This document shows positions 47,490 to 56,700 of a stretch of 64,000 nt of DNA, piece by piece. The notes beneath the pieces are model-generated. The model was not told the origin of the DNA and did no database searches. It saw nothing but the letters and a program-made list of their open reading frames with translations. The stretch spans positions 165,706-229,705 of the forward strand of contig NW_019774391.1 of assembly GCF_001039355.2 (NCBI RefSeq), given 5' to 3'. The position numbers and the translations under genes were made by a program. How positions within the stretch are numbered: position 1 is the first letter of the stretch; each line of letters begins with the position of its first letter. The DNA comes from Lingula anatina (taxonomy: Eukaryota > Brachiopoda > Lingulata > Lingulida > Lingulidae).

Positions 47490-49145
47490 TTTATTAATGT
47501 TTTTATTCATTTATTAACCTGTTCTATTCTATTCATTTATTAATCTATATTTTAATTGACACTGTTAAACTTATCCTATTTCTTGTTGTTCATTTAATCT
47601 GTATTCATGCATTACTTTACCTCTCACATCAAACATGTTGATATAGTTAGGACAGCTCTGTATAGTTGTGGTCCCAACAGGGGTGTTCGGCCAACAGAAA
47701 AGTCCATCCCACGTCCTATTACAATAGGCACCTACAGATATAAATCAGAATGTACTTGAAAGCAACCCAGAGCGCATTCAGAACAGCGGACTTACTAATC
47801 CGCGGATCAAATACGGCGACCCACTGAAAACTTTAGACACTGAATCAATTCCCCAAGAGGATTACGAAAGACGCATTCATGTGGGTTGGCATACATAAAT
47901 TGGCCTGAGGAGGGGGGCAATTGTCAAGAACCAAGACATACACGAATCTTAAGTCTTGGAGTAAGGTCAAACCTTAGGTCTCATTTGATTTTTCAATCAG
48001 ACTATGGGCTCATTCCCAATTAAACTATGGTCCCATTCCCAAAGACACCATCGGTCTATTTAGGCTCTGCAGGGACTCCCGCTGAATGCAATCTGTTTAA
48101 CAGATTCACACTCCTCCCCCTGGTGTGAAGTAACATGCAGAAAATCTGGTGGTTATTCGAGCACGTTAGAAACAAGAGGGGAGGTGTCATTCATTCATTT
48201 ATGCTGATTGCACTCACCGAGAGTCCCCGCAGAGTTAGATGGATCTACATTAATCGATCTAACTTTGTGAGGACTCTCGGTGTATACAAACAGACTAACA
48301 GATGAGCACGTTTCCTCTTGGCCTTGATAAGAATATGGAAAGGCTCGTTATTATACACCAACGTTGGAAGCAAGAGGAAGCGTGTTACTTTCTTAATTTC
48401 ATTGCATTCAGCGAGAGTCCCCCCGGAGTTAGCTTAATGTACGTAGACAGATAGTCCCATTGTGAATGAGTCCTATGCCTTGGAGACGCTTAAGTACTTA
48501 AAAGTTAACTGCGGTTGTTGACGTGAGCATGAAAAGCATTTTTACAAAAAATGCGAAATGAAATGTCAAATATACCTTCCGTAGGCGGAGGTTCAGATGC
48601 CATCTTTTCGTAGCACTCTTGTTCCTTTGCTTGGAGAAGCTCAAATTGCTTCGCTCTCGGTATGAGCACCACATTCTTAAAACATAATGAAAAATATGTA
48701 AGATGCATAAATGTACAAAATGCTTGCGTTATNTGTTTAATTACCTTCATGAAAAGGGTTAGTTCCTGCACAGGGCTAAGGTCTGCCCGACACTGAGTAT
48801 AGTTGGACCAAGTGCCGTTGTAGACAGGGTGGTAGAACCAACTGCCATTCTGCAAGCACTCTCTGGAAGCGTTTTCTGGAAAGAGAGTGGTATGTAATTG
48901 AACGGAGCGTTCGATAGAATGGAATCGACCGGCCGACAGACATACAAACAGACAGAAATTAACCATGCAGCAATGGTCTGCTAGTTCAGTTTATCTACTA
49001 TAGTTTCGCTATACTTGTACTCTCTACCCGGAGTGCTGATTGATAGTGTGCACATTTCCCCAAGGCGAACAGAGACATCTGTAAATGTCCAGTGAAATTT
49101 CCATCTGTGACCTTATTAGAGGGCACTGTTCTATTACATTCGAGC

Positions 49146-49199
<54 letters not shown>

Positions 49200-50385
49200 T
49201 TTATTAATGTTTTTATTCATTTATTAACCTGTTCTATTCTATTCATTTATTAATCTATATTTTAATTGACACTGTTAAACTTATCCTATTTCTTGTTGTT
49301 CATTTAATCTGTATTCATGCATTACTTTACCTCTCACATCAAACATGTTGATATAGTTAGGACAGCTCTGTATAGTTGTGGTCCCAACAGGGGTGTTCGG
49401 CCAACAGAAAAGTCCATCCCACGTCCTATTACAATAGGCACCTACAGATATAAATCAGAATGTACTTGAAAGCAACCCAGAGCGCATTCAGAACAGCGGA
49501 CTTACTAATCCGCGGATCAAATACGGCGACCCACTGAAAACTTTAGACACTGAATCAATTCCCCAAGAGGATTACGAAAGACGCATTCATGTGGGTTGGC
49601 ATACATAAATTGGCCTGAGGAGGGGGGCAATTGTCAAGAACCAAGACATACACGAATCTTAAGTCTTGGAGTAAGGTCAAACCTTAGGTCTCATTTGATT
49701 TTTCAATCAGACTATGGGCTCATTCCCAATTAAACTATGGTCCCATTCCCAAAGACACCATCGGTCTATTTAGGCTCTGCAGGGACTCCCGCTGAATGCA
49801 ATCTGTTTAACAGATTCACACTCCTCCCCCTGGTGTGAAGTAACATGCAGAAAATCTGGTGGTTATTCGAGCACGTTAGAAACAAGAGGGGAGGTGTCAT
49901 TCATTCATTTATGCTGATTGCACTCACCGAGAGTCCCCGCAGAGTTAGATGGATCTACATTAATCGATCTAACTTTGTGAGGACTCTCGGTGTATACAAA
50001 CAGACTAACAGATGAGCACGTTTCCTCTTGGCCTTGATAAGAATATGGAAAGGCTCGTTATTATACACCAACGTTGGAAGCAAGAGGAAGCGTGTTACTT
50101 TCTTAATTTCATTGCATTCAGCGAGAGTCCCCCCGGAGTTAGCTTAATGTACGTAGACAGATAGTCCCATTGTGAATGAGTCCTATGCCTTGGAGACGCT
50201 TAAGTACTTAAAAGTTAACTGCGGTTGTTGACGTGAGCATGAAAAGCATTTTTACAAAAAATGCGAAATGAAATGTCAAATATACCTTCCGTAGGCGGAG
50301 GTTCAGATGCCATCTTTTCGTAGCACTCTTGTTCCTTTGCTTGGAGAAGCTCAAATTGCTTCGCTCTCGGTATGAGCACCACATT
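31290..50385 (-). CDS. PTH-receptor-like class B (secretin-family) GPCR, incomplete model
   Basis: Receptor for a peptide hormone at the cell surface, expected to couple to G proteins. Exons in transcript order: ectodomain helix 50286-50385, hormone-receptor domain 49331-49441 and 48745-48875 (these three recur as 48576-48675, 47621-47731, 47035-47165), TM1 39860-39954, TM3 36444-36600, TM4 35167-35227, ECL2/TM5 32970-33039 and 32542-32633, TM6 32188-32335, TM7 and C-tail 31290-31970. Phases agree at every junction except across the missing TM2. PTH-receptor affinity rests on the N-terminal helix, YSVGYGTSLLALVLAL in TM1, CSEKEVIKW after TM3, VNIVRVL in TM5, LIPLFGVHYVLF in TM6 and FCFLNNEVQNELRRAW after TM7. 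The signal-peptide exon and the TM2/ECL1 exon(s) were not found. Confidence 0.85.
32188..32335 (-). CDS. GPCR exon: TM6 to TM7 start
   Basis: 148 nt, phase 2 in and 0 out: KLARTTLVLIPLFGVHYVLF then VSFNFIDKHLDQRVEVAY, LYLEMFFTSFL. PLFGVHY is the class B TM6 motif with its polar-network His. The last codon is CTG (Leu) where the family has CAG (Gln). Confidence 0.93.
32542..32633 (-). CDS. GPCR exon: TM5 and ICL3
   Basis: 92 nt, phase 0 in and 2 out: INFAIFVNIVRVLCAKLKAG then TSQQAKRNRY. A pure A-run of about 30 bases (plus strand, 32640-32671) forms the polypyrimidine tract of the acceptor. Confidence 0.9.
32970..33039 (-). CDS. GPCR exon: ECL2 and TM5 start
   Basis: 70 nt, phase 2 in and 0 out. 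CWNTQTNKHFAWLLRGPNIV then MCL. The CW pair is the ECL2 cysteine that bonds to TM3. Acceptor GTTTCAG, donor CCTA|GTAAGT. Confidence 0.9.
34432..35060. repeat. (TG)n(AG)n and (CA)n microsatellites
   Basis: TG/AG tract at about 34432-34486 and CA tract at about 34994-35030 in the GPCR TM4-to-ECL2 intron, close to the 61-nt TM4 exon. Confidence 0.88.
35167..35227 (-). CDS. GPCR exon: TM4 (61 nt)
   Basis: Too short to stand out as an open frame; found by phase and homology. The acceptor TTTTTCATTTCAG and donor TATA|GTACGT bound 61 nt that read, with borrowed bases, T-CPLVFIIPWIVLKATFDD-IY. It joins GW upstream to CW downstream. Pro, Trp eight residues from it by count, and the basic-A-T turn align with the P...W...RAT of PTH receptors without a gap. 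From memory, the equivalent vertebrate exon has the same size. Confidence 0.88.
36444..36600 (-). CDS. GPCR exon: TM3 to TM4 start
   Basis: 157 nt, phase 0 in and 1 out. HWECKLLFTIFHYVIGANYT then WILMEGVYLHMIIFVSVC, SEKEVIKWYMLCGW. Contains the TM3 disulphide Cys (HWEC), the polar-network Asn of ANYTW, and the invariant E-G-V-Y-L-H. Acceptor CTTTTCAG, donor TGGA|GTAAGT. Confidence 0.93.
36940..37450 (+). pseudogene. Second degenerate copy of the Tc1-like element
   Basis: Shares several blocks with 12110-12530 in the same order: ACCATTGAAA, CTAAGTGAG, CAGTTGACA, GGTTGTTCC, AACGTTTCA, TTTAGGAACTTGACTACAAC and CACCAGGAAC. Translation gives IPTRNRLFRGRW, matching the T-x-RNRL end of the Tc1 DNA-binding domain. 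It sits in the large TM1-to-TM3 intron of the GPCR gene. Confidence 0.55.
38739..38739. other. Single N, contig join in the GPCR TM1-TM3 intron
   Basis: One unresolved base in ordinary sequence, like those at 25999, 48733, 51891 and 59978. At 25999 and 48733 the N coincides with a demonstrable bad join. Confidence 0.7.
38990..39550. repeat. Dispersed repeat, copy 1 (copy 2 at 62150-62610)
   Basis: Shared blocks include CTGTCTGGCAATGTCTGT, CGCGCCATTCTGGCACAG, ACTCATTTTACGCACTGCAA and CAAATTCTTCTATGCAGTA, all in the same order and orientation. Ends near TTCCATATTAAATGTCAAG, which also stands alone at about 60079. Minus-strand frames in both copies read MARK...QTLPDR...TERS, but they are short and unsupported. 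Type of element unknown. Confidence 0.75.
39860..39954 (-). CDS. GPCR exon: TM1
   Basis: 95 nt, phase 0 in and 2 out: KHLNNIKLLYSVGYGTSLLA then LVLALVIMLLF. The YSVGYGTSL segment is typical of class B TM1. Acceptor TTCTCC-free but good (TTTTCCAG), donor TTCAG|GTAGGT. Confidence 0.85.
42668..42848. mobile_element. hAT-type MITE (CAGGGGCGGAT ends)
   Basis: Starts CAGGGGCGGATCCAGGAT and ends AGAAATCCGCCACTG, giving inverted ends CAG(G/T)GGCGGAT typical of hAT elements. About 181 bp, non-coding; the flanks TGTGAG and TGTGGG may be a decayed target duplication. The assembly-duplicate copy is at 44298-44477. Confidence 0.65.
42885..43000. other. Assembly gap of 116 N flanked by the same sequence
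   Basis: The sequence before the gap (41371-42884) is repeated after it (43001-44513) with two substitutions and one T-run indel. The gap size is therefore artificial and one copy is probably redundant. Confidence 0.9.
45674..45976. repeat. Compound CT/GT microsatellite
   Basis: Alternating (CT)n, (TG)n and CCCTTCC blocks of about 300 bp in a GPCR intron. Long frames on both strands across it are artefacts of low complexity. Confidence 0.92.
46680..46880. mobile_element. TAGATCGATCTA-type element
   Basis: TTTTAGATCGATCTATCCTC, GGGGAGTCTCACTAGATTAC on the left and TTGGATCGATCTAATCTCC on the right. Closely matches the copy at about 1955-2090 (GGCTTAAATGTC, CCTACTACAAGCTG, AAGGGGGTAATTAA). Confidence 0.6.
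46945..47102. repeat. 79-bp tandem repeat at the end of ectodomain exon 3
   Basis: 46945-47023 repeats 47024-47102, with three differences visible (CTCAGG/CTAAGG, ACATTG/ACACTG, TGTGTA/TGAGTA). The unit covers the last 68 exon bases and the splice donor, so two potential donors follow each other. The copies are more diverged than the 1.71-kb block. Confidence 0.8.
47035..47165 (-). CDS. Duplicate of GPCR ectodomain exon 3
   Basis: Same sequence as 48745-48875. In this copy the exon end is followed by a further 79-bp partial copy (46945-47023) carrying another donor site. Confidence 0.7.
47621..47731 (-). CDS. Duplicate of GPCR ectodomain exon 2
   Basis: Same sequence as 49331-49441, shifted by 1710 bp. 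Confidence 0.7.
48215..48282. repeat. 68-bp foldback (duplicate at 49925-49992)
   Basis: CACCGAGAGTCC pairs with GGACTCTCGGTG, and inner GTTAGATGGATC with GATCGATCTAAC, around a short loop. May be a deletion derivative of the TAGATCGATCTA family. Confidence 0.7.
48576..48675 (-). CDS. Duplicate of GPCR ectodomain exon 1
   Basis: Same sequence as 50286-50385, shifted by 1710 bp, in a block joined by one N at 48733. Most likely an assembly duplicate. Confidence 0.7.
48745..48875 (-). CDS. GPCR ectodomain exon 3: hormone-receptor domain, second half
   Basis: 131 nt, phase 1 in and 0 out: ENASRECLQNGSWFYHPVYN followed by GTWSNYTQCRADLSPVQE and TLFMK. The cysteine plus NGSW and TW-NYTxC motifs are diagnostic. 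Several N-glycosylation sequons. Copy at 47035-47165. Confidence 0.88.
49331..49441 (-). CDS. GPCR ectodomain exon 2: hormone-receptor domain, first half
   Basis: 111 nt, phase 1 at both ends: GAYCNRTWDGLFCWPNTPVG then TTTIQSCPNYINMFDVR. Shows the class B signature C-x(6)-DGLFCWPxT-x-G with the later C-P-x-Y. An almost identical copy is at 47621-47731. Confidence 0.88.
50286..50385 (-). CDS. GPCR ectodomain exon 1: N-terminal helix
   Basis: 100 nt, ending in phase 1. Encodes NVVLIPRAKQFELLQAKEQE followed by CYEKMASEPPPTEG. It aligns with the amphipathic N-terminal helix of PTH receptors, which holds the first disulphide cysteine (here ECYEKM). Acceptor GTTTTAAG, donor GAAG|GTATAT. Confidence 0.75.
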
Positions 50386-53300
50386 CTTAAAACATAATGA
50401 AAAATATGTAAGATGCATAAATGTACAAAATGCCTGCGTTATATCCAATGTAATCTTATATTGCACTTGTATTGCCTTCATCTTCAATTTCACAATACTA
50501 AGCAAAAAATAGAGAACTGACTTAATGTTTGTTTTACTATCTATTGATCAAGACTAAATTATTTTGACATATGGTTTTAAAACCTACATACAGCAACCAT
50601 GGGAGGGGACTAGATTGACCAATTATATGTTTTAGAACGATTCAAAAATGATCCCTGCACGTTGTTAAAGTCCTCCATATTTAAATGTTCGGTATAGTTG
50701 TGGTCCCTCAGTTATACAAATGCTAAATACTTCTGTAGATCTTGGGATTTGGAAAGTCCTAACATACATGTGTACACACACTTACATGCAGGTCGGGTAT
50801 AGCGCACGGCGTGAGTTAGAGCAATCTAAAAGACCAGTCTCTCACTGGGTGGTAATTAATTATATTCCTCCATCCTGGTATCTAAGCATTATATAAACGC
50901 CCTGTTAAATTAAAGCAAGAAGTTATAATGAGAAGGAGTAGAAACAAGGGGTTTCCCTTCATCCTATCCTCGTAACGGGCTTAATCCTAATAATTACCCA
51001 GCTTGTGGTCTTAGGGAGAGCTTGTGCCTAATACATATTCAAAAGACCGTTCATGTGGGTTGCTTCAGCCAATTGGGATAAAGCCTCGCGAAGTCTCTAA
51101 TAATCTCACAGAGAAAACATGGTGGGATTACAGAAAGGTGTAGAGAGAGATTTCAAGCCTGGACGCAACCATTTCGGGAAATAAAACTCAAATCATGCAA
51201 GATACACCTTCATTTGATCTAGAGCCGATCAATTATACAAAAATTAGTTTCACATCAAGAATGTATTAGAACAATTTCACAAACCCACCTTCAACGCTAA
51301 AATTTGCACCTGTAGAAGTCTCATATTTATTTTAAATTATTTTTGTCGTGTAAAGGAAATTTACCTTCATCTAGGAATGACACATTCAATTCACAGCCAT
51401 GTACACAAAACAGTATACTGTATACTATATAGTACTTGCAATTTCCGTATGCCAGCCTCGTTTCTTTCTTTTTTGGCACATTATTGCTTATATGCCAGGT
51501 AGAGCTTAAACAGGAAAATTGGGGAAATGAAAATAAGTTATTGCACTTAGTACGATTCTAAATAAAATTTCATTATTACATATTTTTGTTTATATCTTTG
51601 TCTATTACATGAGGCCAACTAATAGTAGACTGATAGTTTAAATTCATTAGAAGAAAAAATCAAAGAAATATTTTTATTGATTGATATTGCTTTATTTCAA
51701 CATTCGAGCAACTTGTAAAATATCTAAAACAAAGTACCAGCAATGAAAATATATCAATATTGTTACACCCAACAGTGATTAAAGCAATACAAAAATGGTT
51801 AGTTTTTATTTTGATGTGGTGATTATTTTATTTTAAACTTTAGACAATTAGCCAGTGAACACTAAATTCCCTTTTAAAACTCGGACCACTNCCCCTGGCA
51901 CTACAGACACGAATGTAAACACCCCTTCACCCCCTACCCCCCAACCCCCCATGAGCCTGACTGTCCAATGATCCTGGATACACTAGTATCTGTGGTGGCA
52001 GGTATAGACTACCCTCTACAATGGTGGCAGATTCTACAGGGAAAAACGGTAAAACACACAGAGCCAAATGACTGTATATTTATCTAGAGATATATCTGTG
52101 GATATCTGTGAAATATCAATCTGTCGCCCTGGTTGAGGGGGGTAGGTATACACACTTTAAAAGTACACTACCGGATATAAGCTGTGACAGATTAACGCAT
52201 AAACCTGACAAATGCTGCAGCCATAAAAACAATGTAAAACATCTACGAATTGTGTAGATAGTTCAGTTGTACATTTTAGTGGTGCTTCGCGTTTCGCTGC
52301 GGTTGAAATAATTAGCAACACATGTTGACATAAGACTTTGCACATTTATTAGTTAATGTTAGCCTAGTAAAGAAATAGGATTTGGTAACTTGCTTTACTA
52401 TGCGTGCTCAAGGACAAAAACATTCAATTAGATCCGTGAAAGTTTCTAAATTATCCCCTATGCCTGACGTGCAAGCTCAGGAATAATCTGATATATCAAT
52501 CGATTTTTTGGCTTTTGCATGTTACCGAGTAATGGGGATATTTAATTATCTTTTTGTTTGGATTAAACTATATTGGAGCAAGGTCAATGGTTATGAAACT
52601 TTCAGAATCAACGTGGGCTTATCTTGTCTTCATCAGCGTCTGTGAAGAAGATGTATCAGTGCAGATCTGATCTCCGGAAAAAGGCGGAACACGCACCCCC
52701 TTATTAAGACCCCATTATCTTAGAAGGTTTTATCATTACTTAGTAATTGGCTAGTTGGGTTTTAAGAGGTTTCAGTTAGATGGAATGATCAGGGAAACCA
52801 CACGGAACTGATTTCGTATAATATTCACTTACTGAATGCAGTGTACTAAAAAACGTTTTATTCAATGTTTTCGGAGTCCAACTTGTATCTATTTGTAAAA
52901 ATACTATAAAAGAACACTGTTACGTGTAACTTTCTTAATGCCGAACCTTCTGAGGCAATTCCTCGCTTATTGTTATTGGATTTTACGCAACAAATTTCCA
53001 GCAGGCGTGCTTATAAGGTCATAACATCTGTCTGAAATAGGTTCTGTCTGAAATAGTTTTGGCACATTTTGCAAATGACAACATCTTGCTCTCCTGCTGT
53101 TTGACTGAAAGTGTGTTAACCAATACACGTATCTAAAAAGGGAAAACTGAGAACCTCATAAACACTTTTTTACTTCTTATTGAAATTGTGCGTTTTGAAT
53201 TGCTCCTTTACGGTTTGCTGAGGAAGGATGTGTCCCCCTTGAGTTTGACTATCATGGTAAATAACATATTGTTGATAACTACAGTGATAATCTCGATCAT

Positions 53301-53672
53301 CAGATACCCACGTGTATATTTCACAATGGAACAGTTAGCAGCCACTCTCTGTGCACTCGAAGTGAAACAGGAATGTCTCGTTTTTGCAGGAAGTACGAAG
53401 TACCATCAGATAAGAAGTACGTCACTGATCCTATTCCAAGTCCAACATTATTTTCATTTCAAGTATGTCTGTACTTATGATAAAACATCGTCACCATTTA
53501 GATCCAAATTTATTGACGGCCTGTGCCGGGCCCAAATTGCAGTGGAGAGGCATAAAATACATCGATTAAACAGCCAATCGCGTCTATCTCATGGGCAATA
53601 AAATCTTTCGTAACGGTTTAATCCATAAGCAATAAATATCTTGAAAGCTGAATAAATAATATTGCTATTTAC

Positions 53673-53795
53673 CATGCGGTCTTTTTCCAGTTTTACTAGA
53701 AATTCAACGCAATTACCAACGGCTTTATCCAAATGAGATTGACTTGCTTTTGACCTGGCATTCACGATCAAGTAATTGTTTGAACTGGTGGCCAT
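53673..53795 (-). CDS. Candidate first coding exon of an unrecognised gene (41 codons)
   Basis: MATSSNNYLIVNARSKASQS followed by HLDKAVGNCVEFLVKLEKDR and M, then a donor ATG|GTAAATAG. The composition (amphipathic, charged, leucine-spaced helix) looks more like real protein than the neighbouring frames, and the frame breaks soon after the donor. No downstream exon was identified and I do not recognise the family. Confidence 0.35.
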
Positions 53796-56700
53796 ATGTA
53801 GAAGAACGGGTTCGAAACAGAAAGGGATCAAGTACTTTTATTTTGACAAAAATCGATGCGATTAAGTTATTGTGAAAACTAGTAGCCGTCTTTGTCTTTG
53901 AAAGTGACTTTTATCAGATTTGGGGTTGTTACAATTTTTTCTTCGAAAAAGTATATTAGAAACACAGTTGGGCGACGCCACATCAATACATTTATCACTA
54001 TTTTATCCAAGAGTGTACGATCACCAAGCCTTTGATACGGCCGATTGTTTAAGGGAAAGATTATCTTTCACATAAGCACCGGCAGAACAGCTTAACGGCT
54101 ACTGCTTCCCTAGAAACCCGTTCCACTAAAGCCACATTATAATGAGAAATTCGACACGCTACCACGGTGTAGCTTTACATATACATGTACATACATGTAG
54201 GCCTATATACGCGAGCTAAACACAATTGTGATTTTACCGTTTTTGCGTCAGCGAAAGTTGCATGCTGAATCGAACAAGCTAGTTTTGAGACACTCTGTGG
54301 CATGGTGTTCGCAAATAATAAAGAAATATTCACGAAATCACGAGCAGATCTGATGTGATACCAAAGTCAAATGAAGCATCATCCTTTGTTACTTGTAGCT
54401 ATTCTATACACCACATGGCTGTCAGACTAAAATACCAATTTTCTGAAACACTGAATCTGTTCATGCATCCTCTTAGCTGAAACAACTTGAGAAATGACAA
54501 AGACTTAAGTTCAATTTTTGATTCAGGACGGACCTTTATTTTGCCAAAAGGGTTTAGTCATTTTGACCCTTACGATCCTTCCCCCCTTCCACGCCTACTG
54601 ATATCCACGTTGAGGATTGGACATTTCATAACAAAACTCAATAAAAATACTACATTTGTTACGATCTTTAGTCGCTGAGTGATCAGTCTCACCGAGAAGG
54701 GTGCAGCATGTGTTGTGGTGATTGAGAGTGGGAGTTTGTTTCCCTCAGGAATACGTTGTAACAGATACTTATTTTTTCAATTAAAATGTTTGACCCATTT
54801 TCTATAAAATGAAATCGTCATTTTTAACCATAACCAAAAGTCCAGGTTATACAGTATATATACACACAGTTGCATTCGTATGGAAAAAAAACCAAACTAC
54901 ATATTTTAAATCCAATGCCTAGGTCTACACTGTTCGCAAGGTTCACTTTATACAAGCCATCTACCAGTTTATAGCGCGAAAAACAAGTATCACACTGGTG
55001 GCAGCGGGATGGGATAATAAACGTCGTTCTCCGAAAAAAAAAGAATGTATATAGATTACAAACGCCCCAGCGACATCTTGGAAATACAACACATGCTGTG
55101 GTGTCATTAAATCTTGGCGTATGTAAAATAAAAATGATGTTGGTATTCAGTTCAGCTAATAGTAATGATATTAACACAGTTACTCTATGATTACCCAATT
55201 ACGCTGTTCACACGTTACCGCGGGATACACAGCCTAGATCTTTCTAATTCATATAACTCCACGTCATGCAATGACAGATTACTCTATTGAAAGGCAAATT
55301 GAATTCTTATAAAATAATTTTCTTCACGGCGACCTGCGTGTGAAATTATGACCAGAATCAGCAGAGTATAGGGACTGTTCAGCTTCTATTACAAGAGAAC
55401 ACTGAGTTATCTAATGAACAGTAAAGACAAAAAATAATTCGTGAAAATAGCAACAACTTTGAAGGGATTGGAGACAGATCACTGTCACCCTATAGAGCGA
55501 ATCTGAATGTTGCTTTTTCTGTAATTTGATTTTTATGTCCGATTATATTTTCGGATTTTCAAATATGAAACGGCTTGTTAGTAAACTTCCTCTTTTACAA
55601 TCGAGTTATCAATTTTTACGTCTGACGCTTCCTTGTTTCAAAGAAAAAAGGATTCCGTGTTTAAAACTAATATATTTTAAAGAAAGGATATTAATCACAG
55701 AAAAATCCCATTTTTCTTAAATTTACATAAGGGTGTTTCAGGAGTTTCACTAAATGACGTCACTTATATATCCGGTTTAAGAGGTCACAGCAGTGACATG
55801 TCCTACGGCACGAAACGCAAAGACGTATGCATGTCAATCCGCCTGTAAGATAGTAGCCTTTTCTTGGCACAGGCGAAAAGGATAAACAGTTTTAATAACA
55901 TTTGTCATAATATGCATACACTGCGTCGTAAACATCCTGTGAAACATTGTAATTAGTGAGAAGAAACAGTGGTTAATGAGCACCTTGTTAGCACCTGTCT
56001 TCATTAACCCCTGTCTTTTCCTGTAAGTATAGGGCAGCGCCTCGAGAGGAATTGAGAACATTGGCCAGCTATTTAATCCAGCTCAAAGAATTAAGTCAGG
56101 TTTTACGAGAATATTGACACGGTTTTTTTCCCGATGCCTGTTGTAATGCTTGAAATTATTTTCCAATATTTTGTTCGTGTTATGTGGAAAACAACCCTTT
56201 CTTAAAATTAAAATCAAAAAGTGAAATAAGCATTCCACAAACCAGCCCTTGTTATCCTATGTTTCATCATAAGTGATTTCTTAATTTTGTTATCTGGTTC
56301 GAATTATTTTGGAAAATTCGAGCTCAGTACAGTTCGTTGTAAGAATTTGCTGTTACACAATGTCGATTTTGTAGCTTCGTTTATGTAATTGGGATGAATT
56401 TGAAACCCAGACACCTGCAACACCGGTTCCTACACCTGGAGGTCACAATGCTTCTAAGATCGAGCAACCGCCGTGTCCTCTTCCTTCACGGAAAAGGATT
56501 TCACCTTTTAGATCATCCTTCTGGTACGCCGAAGAACAATGAGTTTCAGCACGCTGCCAGGCACCCTCCACCAACAACAGCACTTTTATTATTTCCTTTT
56601 ATTAGTTCAATTCGCGGTTTCAGACAGGTGCTTGGTCTGTACATGTGGGCATTAAATGATCGAAAGAAATATAGTGCTTAAGTGTGTTCTAGAACAGCGC

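Larger units (their letters stand above)
47024..50442. repeat. 1.71-kb direct duplication joined by one N
   Basis: 47024-48732 equals 48734-50442 at an offset of 1710 bp. The only difference seen is C/T near the end (TGCTTGCG against TGCCTGCG); even the (AT)n tracts at about 47442 and 49152 have equal length. The N at 48733 marks the join. Best explained as overlapping contigs or haplotigs laid end to end. Confidence 0.88.

Noticed and set aside
53188-53601. 137-codon plus-strand frame
   Set aside because: Composition typical of random AT-rich sequence, no domain and no splice support.
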